Source of the DNA: Teichococcus aerophilus
GTDB lineage: Bacteria; Pseudomonadota; Alphaproteobacteria; Acetobacterales; Acetobacteraceae
DNA length: 64,000 nt
Direction of reading: 5' to 3'
Assembly (NCBI RefSeq): GCF_014490485.1
Contig: NZ_JACTVA010000001.1
Location: 186,001 to 250,000, forward strand
Of this stretch, positions 35,708-44,829 are shown in pieces (position 1 is the stretch's first letter; each line of letters begins with the position of its first letter). The translations under genes and the position numbers were made by a program. The notes under the pieces were generated by a model. It ran no database searches. It was not told where the DNA came from and saw nothing but the letters and a program-made list of their open reading frames with translations.

Positions 35708-36916
35708 ATGAATGTCATTCATCGCCAGGCGGCGGGCAGTGGCCTGGGCACGCTGGCAGACCGCTTTGCGACCTTGAGAGCCAGGACGGACGCGTTGACG
35801 GCAACGCTCTCGCCCGAGGACCAGGTTGTGCAGTCCATGCCGGATGCCAGCCCTGCCAAGTGGCACCGGGCGCATACCACGTGGTTCTACGAGACCTTCC
35901 TGCTGCTGCCCTACCTTTCGGGCTATCGCCGTGTGCGGGAAGACTATGCCTTCCTGTTCAACTCCTACTACGAGGCCGCCGGGCCGCGTTATGCCCGGCC
36001 CAAGCGCGGCCTGCTGACGCGCCCGTCCTGCGACGAGGTGGGCGAGTACCGCGCCGCCGTCGATGCCGCGATGGCCGAGCTGCTGCGCGACCCGCCGCCC
36101 GAGGTTGCATCGCTTCTCGAACTCGGCCTGCAGCATGAGGAGCAGCATCAGGAATTGCTGCTGACCGACATCCTGCACGCGCTGAGTGCCAATCCGCTGC
36201 GGCCTGCTTATGACGCGGCCTGGCAGAAACCCCCAGCGACTTCCGGCCCCACGCGGATGCTCGATGGGCCGGGCGGCGTGGTCGAGATTGGCCATGACGG
36301 AGACGGCTTCGCTTTCGACAACGAGGCACCACGGCACCCGACGTATCTCTCGCCCTACCGCATCGCCAACCGGCTGGTGACCAATGGCGAATGGCTGGCC
36401 TTCATGCAGGATGGCGGCTACCGCGAGCCGCTGCTGTGGATGAGCGAGGGCTGGGCCATGTGCCAGGCGGAGGGGTGGGACGCGCCGCTCTATTGGGCGC
36501 AGCAGGATGGGGGCTGGACGCAATACGGCCTCGGCGGCCTGCGAGAGGTGGAGCCGGAGCAGCCGGTGCTGCATGTATCCTGGTACGAGGCGGATGCGTT
36601 CGCCCGCTGGGCCGGCAGGCGCCTGCCGACCGAGCAGGAGTGGGAAGCGGCGGCCACCAGCGTGCCTGGCTTCGCCGATGCGGAGGGGCATGGCTGGCAA
36701 TGGACTGGCAGCGCCTACCGCCCTTATCCCGGCTTCCGCCCATGGGCGGGCGCGGTTGGCGAATACAACGGCAAGTTCATGATCAACCAGATGGTGCTGC
36801 GCGGCGGCTCGCTCGCCACGCCGCCGGGGCATACGCGGCCCAGTTACCGTAACTTCTTCCCCGCCGGGGCGCGCTGGCAATTCAGCAGCGTGCGGCTGGC
36901 GGAGGACGTGGCATGA
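35708..36916 (+). CDS. egtB: Ergothioneine biosynthesis sulfoxide synthase EgtB
   Basis: The 402-residue enzyme joins cysteine or gamma-glutamylcysteine to hercynine using iron and O2. It has a DinB-like N-terminal domain with the iron ligands expected at KWHRAHTTWF (H56) and LQHEEQHQE (H143, H147). Its C-terminal formylglycine-generating-enzyme-like domain includes PVLHVSWYEADAFARWAG and RLPTEQEWEAAA, ending YRNFFPAGARWQFSSVRLA. ATG at 35708 was chosen at the homology start. It overlaps egtD by 4 bp. egtA, egtC and egtE are not nearby, as is usual for proteobacterial egtBD pairs. Confidence 0.93.
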   Translation: MNVIHRQAAGSGLGTLADRFATLRARTDALTATLSPEDQVVQSMPDASPAKWHRAHTTWFYETFLLLPYLSGYRRVREDYAFLFNSYYEAAGPRYARPKRGLLTRPSCDEVGEYRAAVDAAMAELLRDPPPEVASLLELGLQHEEQHQELLLTDILHALSANPLRPAYDAAWQKPPATSGPTRMLDGPGGVVEIGHDGDGFAFDNEAPRHPTYLSPYRIANRLVTNGEWLAFMQDGGYREPLLWMSEGWAMCQAEGWDAPLYWAQQDGGWTQYGLGGLREVEPEQPVLHVSWYEADAFARWAGRRLPTEQEWEAAATSVPGFADAEGHGWQWTGSAYRPYPGFRPWAGAVGEYNGKFMINQMVLRGGSLATPPGHTRPSYRNFFPAGARWQFSSVRLAEDVA

Positions 36917-37872
36917 GCGGCGCCCTTTCCCGCGACCCAGCCGAGGCCCAGCGCGCGGCGCTGGTGGCCGATGCGTTGAGTGGCCTGTCCGCACCGCGCA
37001 AGACGCTGCCTTGCAAGTGGCTCTACGACGCGGAGGGCACGCGGTTGTTCGAGGCGATCACCAGCCTTCCGGAATACTACCCCACGCGCACCGAAGTGGC
37101 GATCCTGGAGGAGTGCGGGCCGGAGATTGCCCGGGCCGTCGGCCCCGGCGCGGCGGTGGTGGAGTTCGGCCCGGGCGACGGCGCGAAGGCGGTGCAGTTG
37201 CTGCGGCAGCTCGATGCCCCCGTGGTCTACCTGCCGGTGGATATCGCGCCGGAATGGCTGGCGGCGGCGGCATCGCGGGTCGAGGAAGCGCATCCGGGAC
37301 TGAAGGTCCGGCCGGTGGTGGCGGACTTCACCCAGCCCTTCGACCTGGCCGGGCGGGCAGAAGGCAGCACCACGCATCTGGGCTTCTTCCCTGGCTCGAC
37401 CATCGGCAATTTCGAGCCGGCGGAGGCCGTGTCCTTCCTGCGCCGTGCCCGTACCAGCCTGCGGCCTGGCGCACGCATGCTGCTGGGCGCCGACCTGGTG
37501 AAGGACATCGACGTCCTGCGCGCGGCCTATGACGACGCCGCCGGCGTGACGGCCGCCTTCAACCTGAACATTCTGACCCGGCTGAATCGTGAGGCAGGCG
37601 CGGATTTCATAGTGGATGGCTTCCATCACGAGGCCCGCTGGAACCCGGTGGCCAGCCGCATCGAAATGCATCTGGTGGCCCGGCAGGCGCAGACGGTCCG
37701 GATGGCCGGGCGCGTCTTCCGCTTTGCCGCCGACGAGAGCATCCACACCGAGAGCAGCCACAAATACCGTCCCGAACATCTGCGCGCCCTGGCAGAAGCC
37801 GCCGGCTGGCGGGCGACCACGCTGTGGACGGACCCGGCCAAGCTGTTTTCCGTCTGGCTGCTGGAGGGCTGA
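36913..37872 (+). CDS. egtD: L-histidine N-alpha-methyltransferase EgtD
   Basis: The 319-residue SAM-dependent enzyme trimethylates histidine to hercynine. Features are the family start with KTLPCKWLYDAEGTRLFEAIT and LPEYYPTRTE, SAM-binding VEFGPGDGAK near residues 83-92, and FFPGSTIGNFEP. Length matches the family. ATG overlaps the egtB stop, so hercynine synthesis and sulfoxidation are translationally coupled. A disulfide-reductase-like gene follows after 41 bp and may be in the same transcript. Confidence 0.93.
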   Translation: MSGALSRDPAEAQRAALVADALSGLSAPRKTLPCKWLYDAEGTRLFEAITSLPEYYPTRTEVAILEECGPEIARAVGPGAAVVEFGPGDGAKAVQLLRQLDAPVVYLPVDIAPEWLAAAASRVEEAHPGLKVRPVVADFTQPFDLAGRAEGSTTHLGFFPGSTIGNFEPAEAVSFLRRARTSLRPGARMLLGADLVKDIDVLRAAYDDAAGVTAAFNLNILTRLNREAGADFIVDGFHHEARWNPVASRIEMHLVARQAQTVRMAGRVFRFAADESIHTESSHKYRPEHLRALAEAAGWRATTLWTDPAKLFSVWLLEG

Positions 37873-37913
37873 CAGGCCGCCCGTCCCAAAAAGGAACCTT
37901 CCAGGAGGTGAGC

Positions 37914-39266
37914 GTGTCTGACGCCGAGACCTACGATCTGGTCGTGATCGGCACCGGCAGTGCCGCGACCAGCGTGGCGACACGGTGCCGCGCCGCCGGC
38001 TGGCGCGTCGCCATTGCCGAGTCCCGCGAATTCGGCGGTACCTGCGCATTGCGTGGCTGCGAGCCGAAGAAGACCTTGTGGACCGTGGCCGAGGCGGTAA
38101 ACCGTGCGCGGCGGCTGGCGGGCAAAGGCCTGGCGGGCGGCGGGGACGTGGTAATCGACTGGCCGGCACTGATGGCGTTCAAACGCAGCTTCACCGACCC
38201 GGTGCCGCAGCATCGTGCCGAAAGCTACGCGGATGCCGGGATCGAGGCCATCTCCGGCACCGCGCACTTCATAGGCCGCAACAGCATCGAGGTCGCGGGG
38301 CGACGGTTGCAGGCGCGGCATATCCTCATCGCCACCGGTGCCAGGCCCTCGATGCCGCCCATCGAGGGCGCGGAGTTGCTGGCAACGAGCGACGATTTCC
38401 TGTCCCTGCCGCAATTGCCACAGCGGCTGGTGATGCTGGGTGGCGGCTACATCTCCTTCGAATGCGCCCACATCGCCGCGCGGGCCGGCGCGCAGGTGAC
38501 GATCCTGCACAGAGACGAACAGCCGCTGCGGCATTTCGACCAGGACCTGGTGCGGCGCTTGGTGGAGCATTCGAGGCAGGCCGGCATTGCCATCGAGCTG
38601 AACTGCCGGGCCGCGGCGGTGGAACGCACCGCCAACGGCTTCGCGGTGAAGTCCGAGGATGGGCGGCGCTTCGAAGCGGATTTCGTTCTGCACGGCCTTG
38701 GCCGCAAGCCAAACCTGGAGGCGCTGGACCTGGATGCCGGCGGCGTCGCGGTGGAAAAAGGCCGGTTGCGGGTGGATCGGCATCTGCGCAGCATCTCCAA
38801 CCCAGTCGTCTTCGCGGCCGGGGACGCGGCGGCACAGGGGCCGCAATTGACGCCGGTGGCGACCCACGACGCCGATATTGTGGCGCGCAACCTGCTGGAG
38901 GGTTGCCACCACGAGCCGGACTATACGGGCGTAACCAGCGTGGTCTTCGCCATCCCACCTCTGGCCTCCGTCGGGTTGACGGAGGAGGCGGCGCGGCGGG
39001 ACGGAACTTCGTTCGAATTGCGCCAGGGCGACATGGCGGACTACCAATCGGTGCGCCGGACCGGCGAGACCGCGGCAGGCTTCAAGATCCTGTTGGAGCC
39101 CGGTAGCGGGTGCGTCCTGGGTGCCCACCTGTTGGGGCCGCAGGCCCAGGAGGTGATCAACCTCTTCGCCCTGGCGGTGCGTCTGCGGCTGACCGCGCAG
39201 CAACTCAACGCGCTGCTGTCGGCCTATCCGTCCGGAGCATCGAATATCAGCAGCATGCTGGGCTAA
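37914..39266 (+). CDS. Pyridine nucleotide-disulfide oxidoreductase family flavoprotein (glutathione reductase-like)
   Basis: The 450-residue protein has the FAD fold (DLVVIGTGSAATSVATRC), the redox-active pair C44/C49 in GGTCALRGCEPKK, an NAD(P) fold (LVMLGGGYISFECAHIAA), VVFAAGDAAAQGP and a dimer domain. At the C-terminus the usual HPT-x-E catalytic His-Glu segment is replaced by SAYPSGASN, so the canonical acid-base dyad is missing. GTG at 37914 follows AGGAGG by 5 nt; GTG at 37908 is possible. Its position behind egtBD suggests a role in redox cycling of ergothioneine or another low-molecular thiol, which is inference. Confidence 0.87.
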   Translation: MSDAETYDLVVIGTGSAATSVATRCRAAGWRVAIAESREFGGTCALRGCEPKKTLWTVAEAVNRARRLAGKGLAGGGDVVIDWPALMAFKRSFTDPVPQHRAESYADAGIEAISGTAHFIGRNSIEVAGRRLQARHILIATGARPSMPPIEGAELLATSDDFLSLPQLPQRLVMLGGGYISFECAHIAARAGAQVTILHRDEQPLRHFDQDLVRRLVEHSRQAGIAIELNCRAAAVERTANGFAVKSEDGRRFEADFVLHGLGRKPNLEALDLDAGGVAVEKGRLRVDRHLRSISNPVVFAAGDAAAQGPQLTPVATHDADIVARNLLEGCHHEPDYTGVTSVVFAIPPLASVGLTEEAARRDGTSFELRQGDMADYQSVRRTGETAAGFKILLEPGSGCVLGAHLLGPQAQEVINLFALAVRLRLTAQQLNALLSAYPSGASNISSMLG

Positions 39267-39282
39267 GACCGCCCCCCTACGT

Positions 39283-40272
39283 CTAGTCTCCCGCTGCGCG
39301 GTATGAAGGTGGCGCATCCTGCCGCCGGGCCTTCAGATCCTCGCGCAGCAGAGCGGTATTGGCCGCGAAAGCTGCGTGGCTGCCTTGGGCCGCCGCGATG
39401 AGGGCGAGATGCAGGCTGGAAGCAGCGTCGCCCGCCACGTACAGGCCTTCCACCCCGGTCCGGCCCGCCGCGTTAGCCTGCACAAGCCCGCCGGCAGTCA
39501 ATGAACAGCCAAGCTGCTGCGCCAGGTTGGAACGTTGGCGGAAGCGCATGGCCAGCAGCAGCGCGGCACAGGTGATGACATGGCCATCGGCCAAGCGGAG
39601 CCCGCGCAGGCGCCCGCCTTCCAACATCAGCGTCTGCACCGGACTTTCCCGGACCCGGATGCCGACGCTGGAGAGCCGCTCGTGCTCCCGCGGTTCCAGC
39701 CGGTCGCCACCACTGCAGTACACCACATTGCCACTCCACCCTGAGGCTTCCAGCGCCAGGGCGACGCCTTGCGCGGGCGGGCCGTAGACGGCGAGGGGCT
39801 GGTCCTGCCGTTCGTAGCCATCGCAATAGGGGCAGTGCCACGCATCCAGGCCATAGATGGCGTCCAGCCCGGGAAGATCCGGAACCTCATCGGCTACCCC
39901 GGTCGCCAGCAGGAGCTTACGGCTGTGCAGGACACGTTGCCCAGATTGGTCCTGCACCGTGACAGCGAAGCCACCGGCCTGCTGCCGGGCCTCGACGGCC
40001 AGCCCGCTTCGCGTGACGACGGTCGGGTAGGCCTGGAGTTCCTCGTGCGCCGTGGCACGGAGCAGCGCCGGTGGGCAGCCATCCCGCGTCGGGAAGCCGT
40101 GCAGGTGATGCGCGCGTGCATTCCGGTACTCGCCCGAGTCCAGCAGCAGGACATGCCGGCGGGCGCGGCCAAGCAACAGGGCCGCCGCAAGGCCCGCCGG
40201 CCCGCCGCCGACGATGATGCAGTCCCAGCCTGTGTTCCGCGCTTCGTTCTTCGCCAGTGTTGCTGGTGGCAT
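39283..40272 (-). CDS. Thioredoxin reductase-like NAD(P)/FAD-dependent oxidoreductase
   Basis: The 329-residue flavoprotein has an N-terminal FAD fold (DCIIVGGGPAGLAAALLLGRA), the active-site pair C147-P-Y-C150 in WHCPYCDGYE, and GVEGLYVAGDAASSLHLAL near the C-terminus. CPYC in place of the CATC of classical TrxB occurs in TrxB-like oxidoreductases of the HcpR/GliT-like group. It converges with the glutathione reductase-like gene, stops 16 bp apart. It may reduce thioredoxin-like or small disulfides; partner unknown. Confidence 0.87.
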   Translation of the reverse strand: MPPATLAKNEARNTGWDCIIVGGGPAGLAAALLLGRARRHVLLLDSGEYRNARAHHLHGFPTRDGCPPALLRATAHEELQAYPTVVTRSGLAVEARQQAGGFAVTVQDQSGQRVLHSRKLLLATGVADEVPDLPGLDAIYGLDAWHCPYCDGYERQDQPLAVYGPPAQGVALALEASGWSGNVVYCSGGDRLEPREHERLSSVGIRVRESPVQTLMLEGGRLRGLRLADGHVITCAALLLAMRFRQRSNLAQQLGCSLTAGGLVQANAAGRTGVEGLYVAGDAASSLHLALIAAAQGSHAAFAANTALLREDLKARRQDAPPSYRAAGD

Positions 40273-40601
40273 CGATACGATTCCGTTGAGTCCGTTGCTG
40301 TCATGGTGAGGTTTGCCTCCCGCTCAGCGTGTGGAGGCGCGCATGGCGCGGCAGGCCATTTTCAGGGTAAACAGGCTGATCCTGCGGCGGTTGCGAACGC
40401 ATCATGCCCGCCAGGTGGGGACAGGATCGCCACGCCAATTGGCCCGAATAACCTTGAGCTGGACAGGACAGATGCCCTTGGCCGCAGGGCGGCCGGTGTC
40501 CCGCCCGGACCTCACATTGCCTCCAGGCCCGCAGGCTGTGCGGTTTCCTCGCCGGCCGAATGGACCTATGGATAGCACCTGACTGACTGAGCGAGTGCCC
40601 C
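40273..40601. other. Intergenic region, 329 bp
   Basis: This gap lies between the leftward thioredoxin-reductase-like gene and the rightward coiled-coil gene and must hold two divergent promoters. I see no supported gene, RNA motif or strong inverted repeat in it. Confidence 0.5.
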
Positions 40602-41039
40602 ATGTCCGATGACCAAGCCCCGGCGATCCTTTCCTCCGACGATGTCCGCAGCAAGGCCGAGCACCTGCCGCTGGACCGGCTGGACCAGGCGGTGCTCGAC
40701 GTGACGGCGAAGATCAAGGACCTGCAGGCCACGATCGCGGAGCAGGCCCAGCGTCTTGCGGCAATGGAACAGCAGATGGCCGAGCTTGAGCGGCAGAGCG
40801 CCGTGACGGAGGCCAAGCTGGCGGTGGAGACGATGCACTCCGCCGGCCTGACGGCGCAGGCCTCCCATATGCTGACCCTCGCCATCGATGCCGAGATCCC
40901 CGCGCTGGCGCAGTTGCTGGAAGAGAATGCCGGGGACGGCGCGCCGAAAAGCCCGCTGGCGCAGATCTATGACGCGGCCTTCGACGCCAAAGCGGCCGAG
41001 CTCGGCATCGAGGACCCCGCGCGCTTCCGCGAAGCCTGA
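40602..41039 (+). CDS. Coiled-coil hypothetical protein, 145 residues
   Basis: I do not recognise a named family. Residues about 30-75 form a clear heptad-rich coiled coil (LDQAVLDVTAKIKDLQATI and QRLAAMEQQMAELERQ), followed by a helical region and an acidic tail ending FREA. No signal peptide or membrane helix is visible, so it is likely cytosolic and oligomeric. The gene is single, convergent with the molybdenum hydroxylase operon (12 bp between stops). Confidence 0.65.
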   Translation: MSDDQAPAILSSDDVRSKAEHLPLDRLDQAVLDVTAKIKDLQATIAEQAQRLAAMEQQMAELERQSAVTEAKLAVETMHSAGLTAQASHMLTLAIDAEIPALAQLLEENAGDGAPKSPLAQIYDAAFDAKAAELGIEDPARFREA

Positions 41040-41051
41040 GGGCGCGCGCCT

Positions 41052-43307
41052 CTATAGCAGGTGTTCCATGCGGATCGGCAGTTCGCGCACCCGCCTGCCG
41101 GTGGCGTGCCAGACCGCATTGGCGATGGCGGCATTCATGCCGACGATGCCGACCTCGCCGATGCCCTTGATGCCGAGCGGGTTCACCTGGCTGTCCTCCT
41201 CCGGCACCATGATGACCTCGATGCTGCGAACATCGGAGTTCACCGGGATGAGGTACTCGGCGATGTTGTCGTTGACGTAACGGGCTTCGCGGGGGTCGAT
41301 CTCCGTCGCCTCGTGCAACGCGGCGCCGATGCCCCAGATCATGCCGCCCATGTACTGGCTATGCGCCGTCAGCGGATTGACGATGGTGCCGGAGGCGAAG
41401 GCCCCGACGGCGCGTGGCACCCGCACCTCCCGCGTCCTCGCATGCACCCGGACCTCGACGAATTGCGCGCCGAAGGCATAGGTGATCGCGTCTTCACGCC
41501 CATGGCCGCGCGACATCGCCATCTGGCCCTGGTAGATCTTGCCCATGGCGTCGGGCGGTACGCCCTTCGGGAGGTTCTCGGCATAGACTTCCAGCACGCC
41601 GCTGGCGGCGCGGCCCAATGCCTTCTGGATCTCCTCGCTCTGCCCCGCCGGGCCGCGCAGCATGCCCGCCGATAGCACCAGCGAAGCAGGGTCCAGCCCA
41701 GCCATGGGGCCGTCATTGCTGAGCACCGCCGCCTCCGCCAGCCGGGCGCGGATGCCCTCGCATGCCTTTGCCACGGCATGGCTGATGCCGGCCGTGTGGC
41801 TGGAGCCGGCGGCCAGGCCGGCGGCCGGCAGGTCTGTATCCCCCATCTCGACCACCACCTGGCCAAGCTCCAGCCCCAGCCGGTCCGCGGCGGTGATGGC
41901 GACGACGGTGTAGGCGCCGGTGCCGATGTCGTGCGCGGCGATCTGCACCCGGGCGCGGCCCTCCGGCGAGAGCGTCACGCGGGCCGCGGCGGGGCCGATA
42001 TTGGCCGGGTAGGCCGCCGTGGCGCAGCCCCAGCCGACCAGCCACTCCCCATCCCGCATCGTGCCGGGGCGCGCGTCGCGCCGCTGCCAGCCAAATCGCG
42101 CCGCACCCTCGTCGTAGCAGCGCATCAGGCAGCGTGAACTGTAGGGCTTGCCAGTGGCAGGGTCGGTCTGCGTGTCGTTGATCCGGCGCAGTTCGATCGG
42201 GTCCATGTTCAGCGCCGCTGCCAGTTCGTCCATCGCCGATTCCAGCGGGAACATGTAGGGCGTATCGGGCGGCGCGCGCATGAAGCCCGGCGTGTTGCGG
42301 TCGGCATGGACCAGGTTCACTTTGGTCAGGATGTTCGGGCAGGCATAGATGCGCGCCGTCGTCTCCGTACCCGACACGTTGTATTGTGAGGGGCGGGACG
42401 TCACTTCCCAACCTTCATGGCGGAATGAGGTCAGTTTCCCGTCCGGCGTGGCGCCGAGCTGGATGTGGTGCCGCGTCTCCGCCCGGTAGGTTGCAATGGT
42501 GAAGCCCTGGTCGCGCGTTGGCACCAGCTTCACGGGCCGGTTCAACCGCCGTGCCGCGATGGCGATCCAGGCCGTGCGGGCGGTGATGCCGCCCTTGGAG
42601 CCGAAGGCGCCGCCAACGAAGCGCGACACGACATGGATATCGCCCGGCTCCATCCGCAGTTGCTTGGCCAGGCTGCCACGCAAGCCGTAGACGAACTGGC
42701 TCGGCTCGTAGACCGTCAACTTGCCGTCGCGCCATTCGCAGGTGGTAGTAAACAGCTCGATCGCATTGTGGTGCTGCGTGGGCGTGCCGTAGCGTGCGTC
42801 GATCGTCACCTCCGCTGCGGCGAAGGCGGCTTCGGCATCGCCGACCTGGTAGTCCTTGTGCTCGCCGGCCTCGCGTACCTCCTCCTCCGCGCCCGGGCTA
42901 TCGAAGCTGGCGGAGGCCTGCTGAACCTCATAGTCCACGCGCACTTTATGGGCGGCTTCACGCGCGGCCTCAAAGCTCTCAGCCACGACGATGCCAATGA
43001 TCTGGCCGTCATGGCAGATCTGGTCAGATTCCAGCGTGGGCGTGGTGCTGCCACCGGACATTGGCTGCGGCTTCTCCGCCTCGCCCCCGACATTGTCGTG
43101 CGTCAGGATATCAAGCAGGCCGGGAACGGCCCGTGCCTCCTGCAAGTCGAAGCCCCGGATGCGCCCGCGTGCGATGGCACTGGTGACCAGAAAGGCCCAG
43201 GCCGGATTGGCCACCACCTCGTCCGACGGGTAACGGGCCCGGCCGGTCACCTTGGCGCGGCCGTCGATGCGGATGGCCGGCTGGCCAAACAGCTTGCCGT
43301 CAGGCAT
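41052..43307 (-). CDS. Xanthine dehydrogenase-family molybdopterin-binding subunit (PaoC/YagR type)
   Basis: The 751-residue large subunit binds the molybdenum cofactor. It has the N-terminal RIDGRAKVTGRARYPSDE segment, GGAFGSKGG in the cofactor region and the C-terminal KGIGEVGIVGMNAAIANA, where the Glu is the catalytic base of molybdenum hydroxylases. Length and order match periplasmic PaoABC aldehyde oxidoreductase. ATG at 43307 overlaps the FAD-subunit stop by 8 bp; the longer open frame is not family-like. Aldehydes or heteroaromatic compounds are likely substrates. Confidence 0.92.
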   Translation of the reverse strand: MPDGKLFGQPAIRIDGRAKVTGRARYPSDEVVANPAWAFLVTSAIARGRIRGFDLQEARAVPGLLDILTHDNVGGEAEKPQPMSGGSTTPTLESDQICHDGQIIGIVVAESFEAAREAAHKVRVDYEVQQASASFDSPGAEEEVREAGEHKDYQVGDAEAAFAAAEVTIDARYGTPTQHHNAIELFTTTCEWRDGKLTVYEPSQFVYGLRGSLAKQLRMEPGDIHVVSRFVGGAFGSKGGITARTAWIAIAARRLNRPVKLVPTRDQGFTIATYRAETRHHIQLGATPDGKLTSFRHEGWEVTSRPSQYNVSGTETTARIYACPNILTKVNLVHADRNTPGFMRAPPDTPYMFPLESAMDELAAALNMDPIELRRINDTQTDPATGKPYSSRCLMRCYDEGAARFGWQRRDARPGTMRDGEWLVGWGCATAAYPANIGPAAARVTLSPEGRARVQIAAHDIGTGAYTVVAITAADRLGLELGQVVVEMGDTDLPAAGLAAGSSHTAGISHAVAKACEGIRARLAEAAVLSNDGPMAGLDPASLVLSAGMLRGPAGQSEEIQKALGRAASGVLEVYAENLPKGVPPDAMGKIYQGQMAMSRGHGREDAITYAFGAQFVEVRVHARTREVRVPRAVGAFASGTIVNPLTAHSQYMGGMIWGIGAALHEATEIDPREARYVNDNIAEYLIPVNSDVRSIEVIMVPEEDSQVNPLGIKGIGEVGIVGMNAAIANAVWHATGRRVRELPIRMEHLL

Positions 43308-44313
43308 TGGGCTGGATCTCCATCGTCGCGGCCTGCAGCAAGGCACGCATCAGGGTGCGGCGGCCGAGCTCCGGTTTGAAGGCGTTCTCGCCATGGGTCA
43401 CGGCATCGCGGAAGGCGGCTTCGGCCGCGGCGTGCGCCAGGGCTTCATCCAGGCGCTGGCCCTGCAATACGGCTTCCGCCGCATGCGACCGCCAGGGCTT
43501 CGTCGCGACGCCACCCAGACCGATGCGGGCCTGTTGGATTGTGCCATCCACAACCGCCAGCGCCACGGCGGCCGAAGCCTGCGCGAAGTCATAGGATTCG
43601 CGGTCCCGGATCTTGAGGTAGAGCGAACGGCGCGTCCACGGCCCGGCAGGGACGTGGAAGCCGAGGATGAGCTCGCCGGGGTGCAGGTTCGTCTCCTGGT
43701 GCGGCGTATCGCCAGGCAGGCGGTGCAATTCCTCAAAAAGGATGCGTCGCGTCGTACCCTCCGGCGATAGCAGCGTCACTTCGGCGCCCAGGGCCGCCAG
43801 GGCATTGGCGAAGTCGCCCGGATAGTGGGCGATGCAATGCGCGCTGGTGCCCAGCACGGCGAGGCGGCGGTTGACGCCATCCATCGCCGCGCAGCCGGTG
43901 CCCGGGTCGCGCTTGTTGCAGGCGTGCCAGCTTGGGTCGCGGAAGTAGTTGCAACGGGTCCGCTGCAACACGTTGCCGCCCAGCGTCGCCATGTTGCGCA
44001 GCTGCTGGCTGGCGGCGAGTTGCAGGGATTGGGCGATGACGGGGTAGTCACGCAGCACGTCCGGGTGCTCGGCCGCTTCCGCCATGCGGACCAGAGCGCC
44101 CAGATGCAGTCCATCCGCGTCGACGGAAATGCTCGCATGGTCCGCCCGCAGCGGGCCGATATCGACCAGTGCCACCGGCTTCGCCACACCAATCTTCATC
44201 AGGTCCAGCAGGTTGGTGCCGCCTGCGAGATACTGCGCTGATGCGCCGCGGTTGGCCGTCATACGCAGCGCGGCACTGCTGTCGCCAGCCTGTTCATAAG
44301 CGAAAGGGCGCAT
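43300..44313 (-). CDS. Xanthine dehydrogenase-family FAD-binding subunit (PaoB/YagS type)
   Basis: The 337-residue medium subunit has the PCMH-type FAD fold with YLAGGTNLLDLMK near the N-terminus, QLRNMATLGGNVLQRTRC and later TNLHPGELILGF. The CNKRDPGTGCAA Cys-rich insert found in YagS-like subunits (extra 4Fe-4S site) is present (NYFRDPSWHACNKRDPG). It transfers electrons between the 2Fe-2S subunit and acceptor. The start lies 1 bp from the FeS gene stop. Confidence 0.92.
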   Translation of the reverse strand: MRPFAYEQAGDSSAALRMTANRGASAQYLAGGTNLLDLMKIGVAKPVALVDIGPLRADHASISVDADGLHLGALVRMAEAAEHPDVLRDYPVIAQSLQLAASQQLRNMATLGGNVLQRTRCNYFRDPSWHACNKRDPGTGCAAMDGVNRRLAVLGTSAHCIAHYPGDFANALAALGAEVTLLSPEGTTRRILFEELHRLPGDTPHQETNLHPGELILGFHVPAGPWTRRSLYLKIRDRESYDFAQASAAVALAVVDGTIQQARIGLGGVATKPWRSHAAEAVLQGQRLDEALAHAAAEAAFRDAVTHGENAFKPELGRRTLMRALLQAATMEIQPNA

Positions 44314-44314
44314 C

Positions 44315-44791
44315 TCAGCGCCCTTTCATCAACGGCTTGGCCTGTTGCACCGCCGCGACGATCTTCGGGTAGGCGGCGCAGCGGCATAGATTACCGCTCA
44401 TGTACTCACGGATCTCATCCGCCGAGTTGGCGTGGCCTTCCTTCACGCAGGCGATCGCGGAGATGATCTGCCCCGGCGTGCAGTAGCCGCATTGATAGGC
44501 ATCCTGTTCCAGGAAGGCCTGTTGCATCGGGTGCAGCGGGTCATGCTCGCCCGCCAGGCCCTCGATCGTGGTCACTTCGGCACCCTGTGCCGCCACGGCC
44601 AGGGTGAGGCAGGAGAGGACGCGCCGCCCATCCATCAACACCGTGCAGGCGCCGCATTGGCCGAGGTCGCAGCCCTTCTTGCTGCCGGTCAGGTCCAACC
44701 GCTCGCGCAGCGCATCCAGCAAAGTGGTGCGCACGTCCACGGCCAGGCGGTGCTGGCCGCCGTTCACTGTCAGCATGATGTCCGTAGCCAT
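44315..44791 (-). CDS. Xanthine dehydrogenase-family 2Fe-2S subunit (PaoA/YagT type)
   Basis: The 158-residue subunit has an N-terminal plant-ferredoxin domain (C41, C46, C49, C61 in GCDLGQCGACT and SCL) and a C-terminal helical domain with the second cluster (YQCGYCTPGQ and NLCRCAAY). It is first in the three-gene operon. No Tat signal is visible in this short form, unlike E. coli PaoA, so the complex may be cytoplasmic or exported by another start; I favour cytoplasmic. Confidence 0.92.
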   Translation of the reverse strand: MATDIMLTVNGGQHRLAVDVRTTLLDALRERLDLTGSKKGCDLGQCGACTVLMDGRRVLSCLTLAVAAQGAEVTTIEGLAGEHDPLHPMQQAFLEQDAYQCGYCTPGQIISAIACVKEGHANSADEIREYMSGNLCRCAAYPKIVAAVQQAKPLMKGR

Positions 44792-44829
44792 GCCATTGCC
44801 TCCGCAATTGGGTTAGTAACGCCGGCCGG

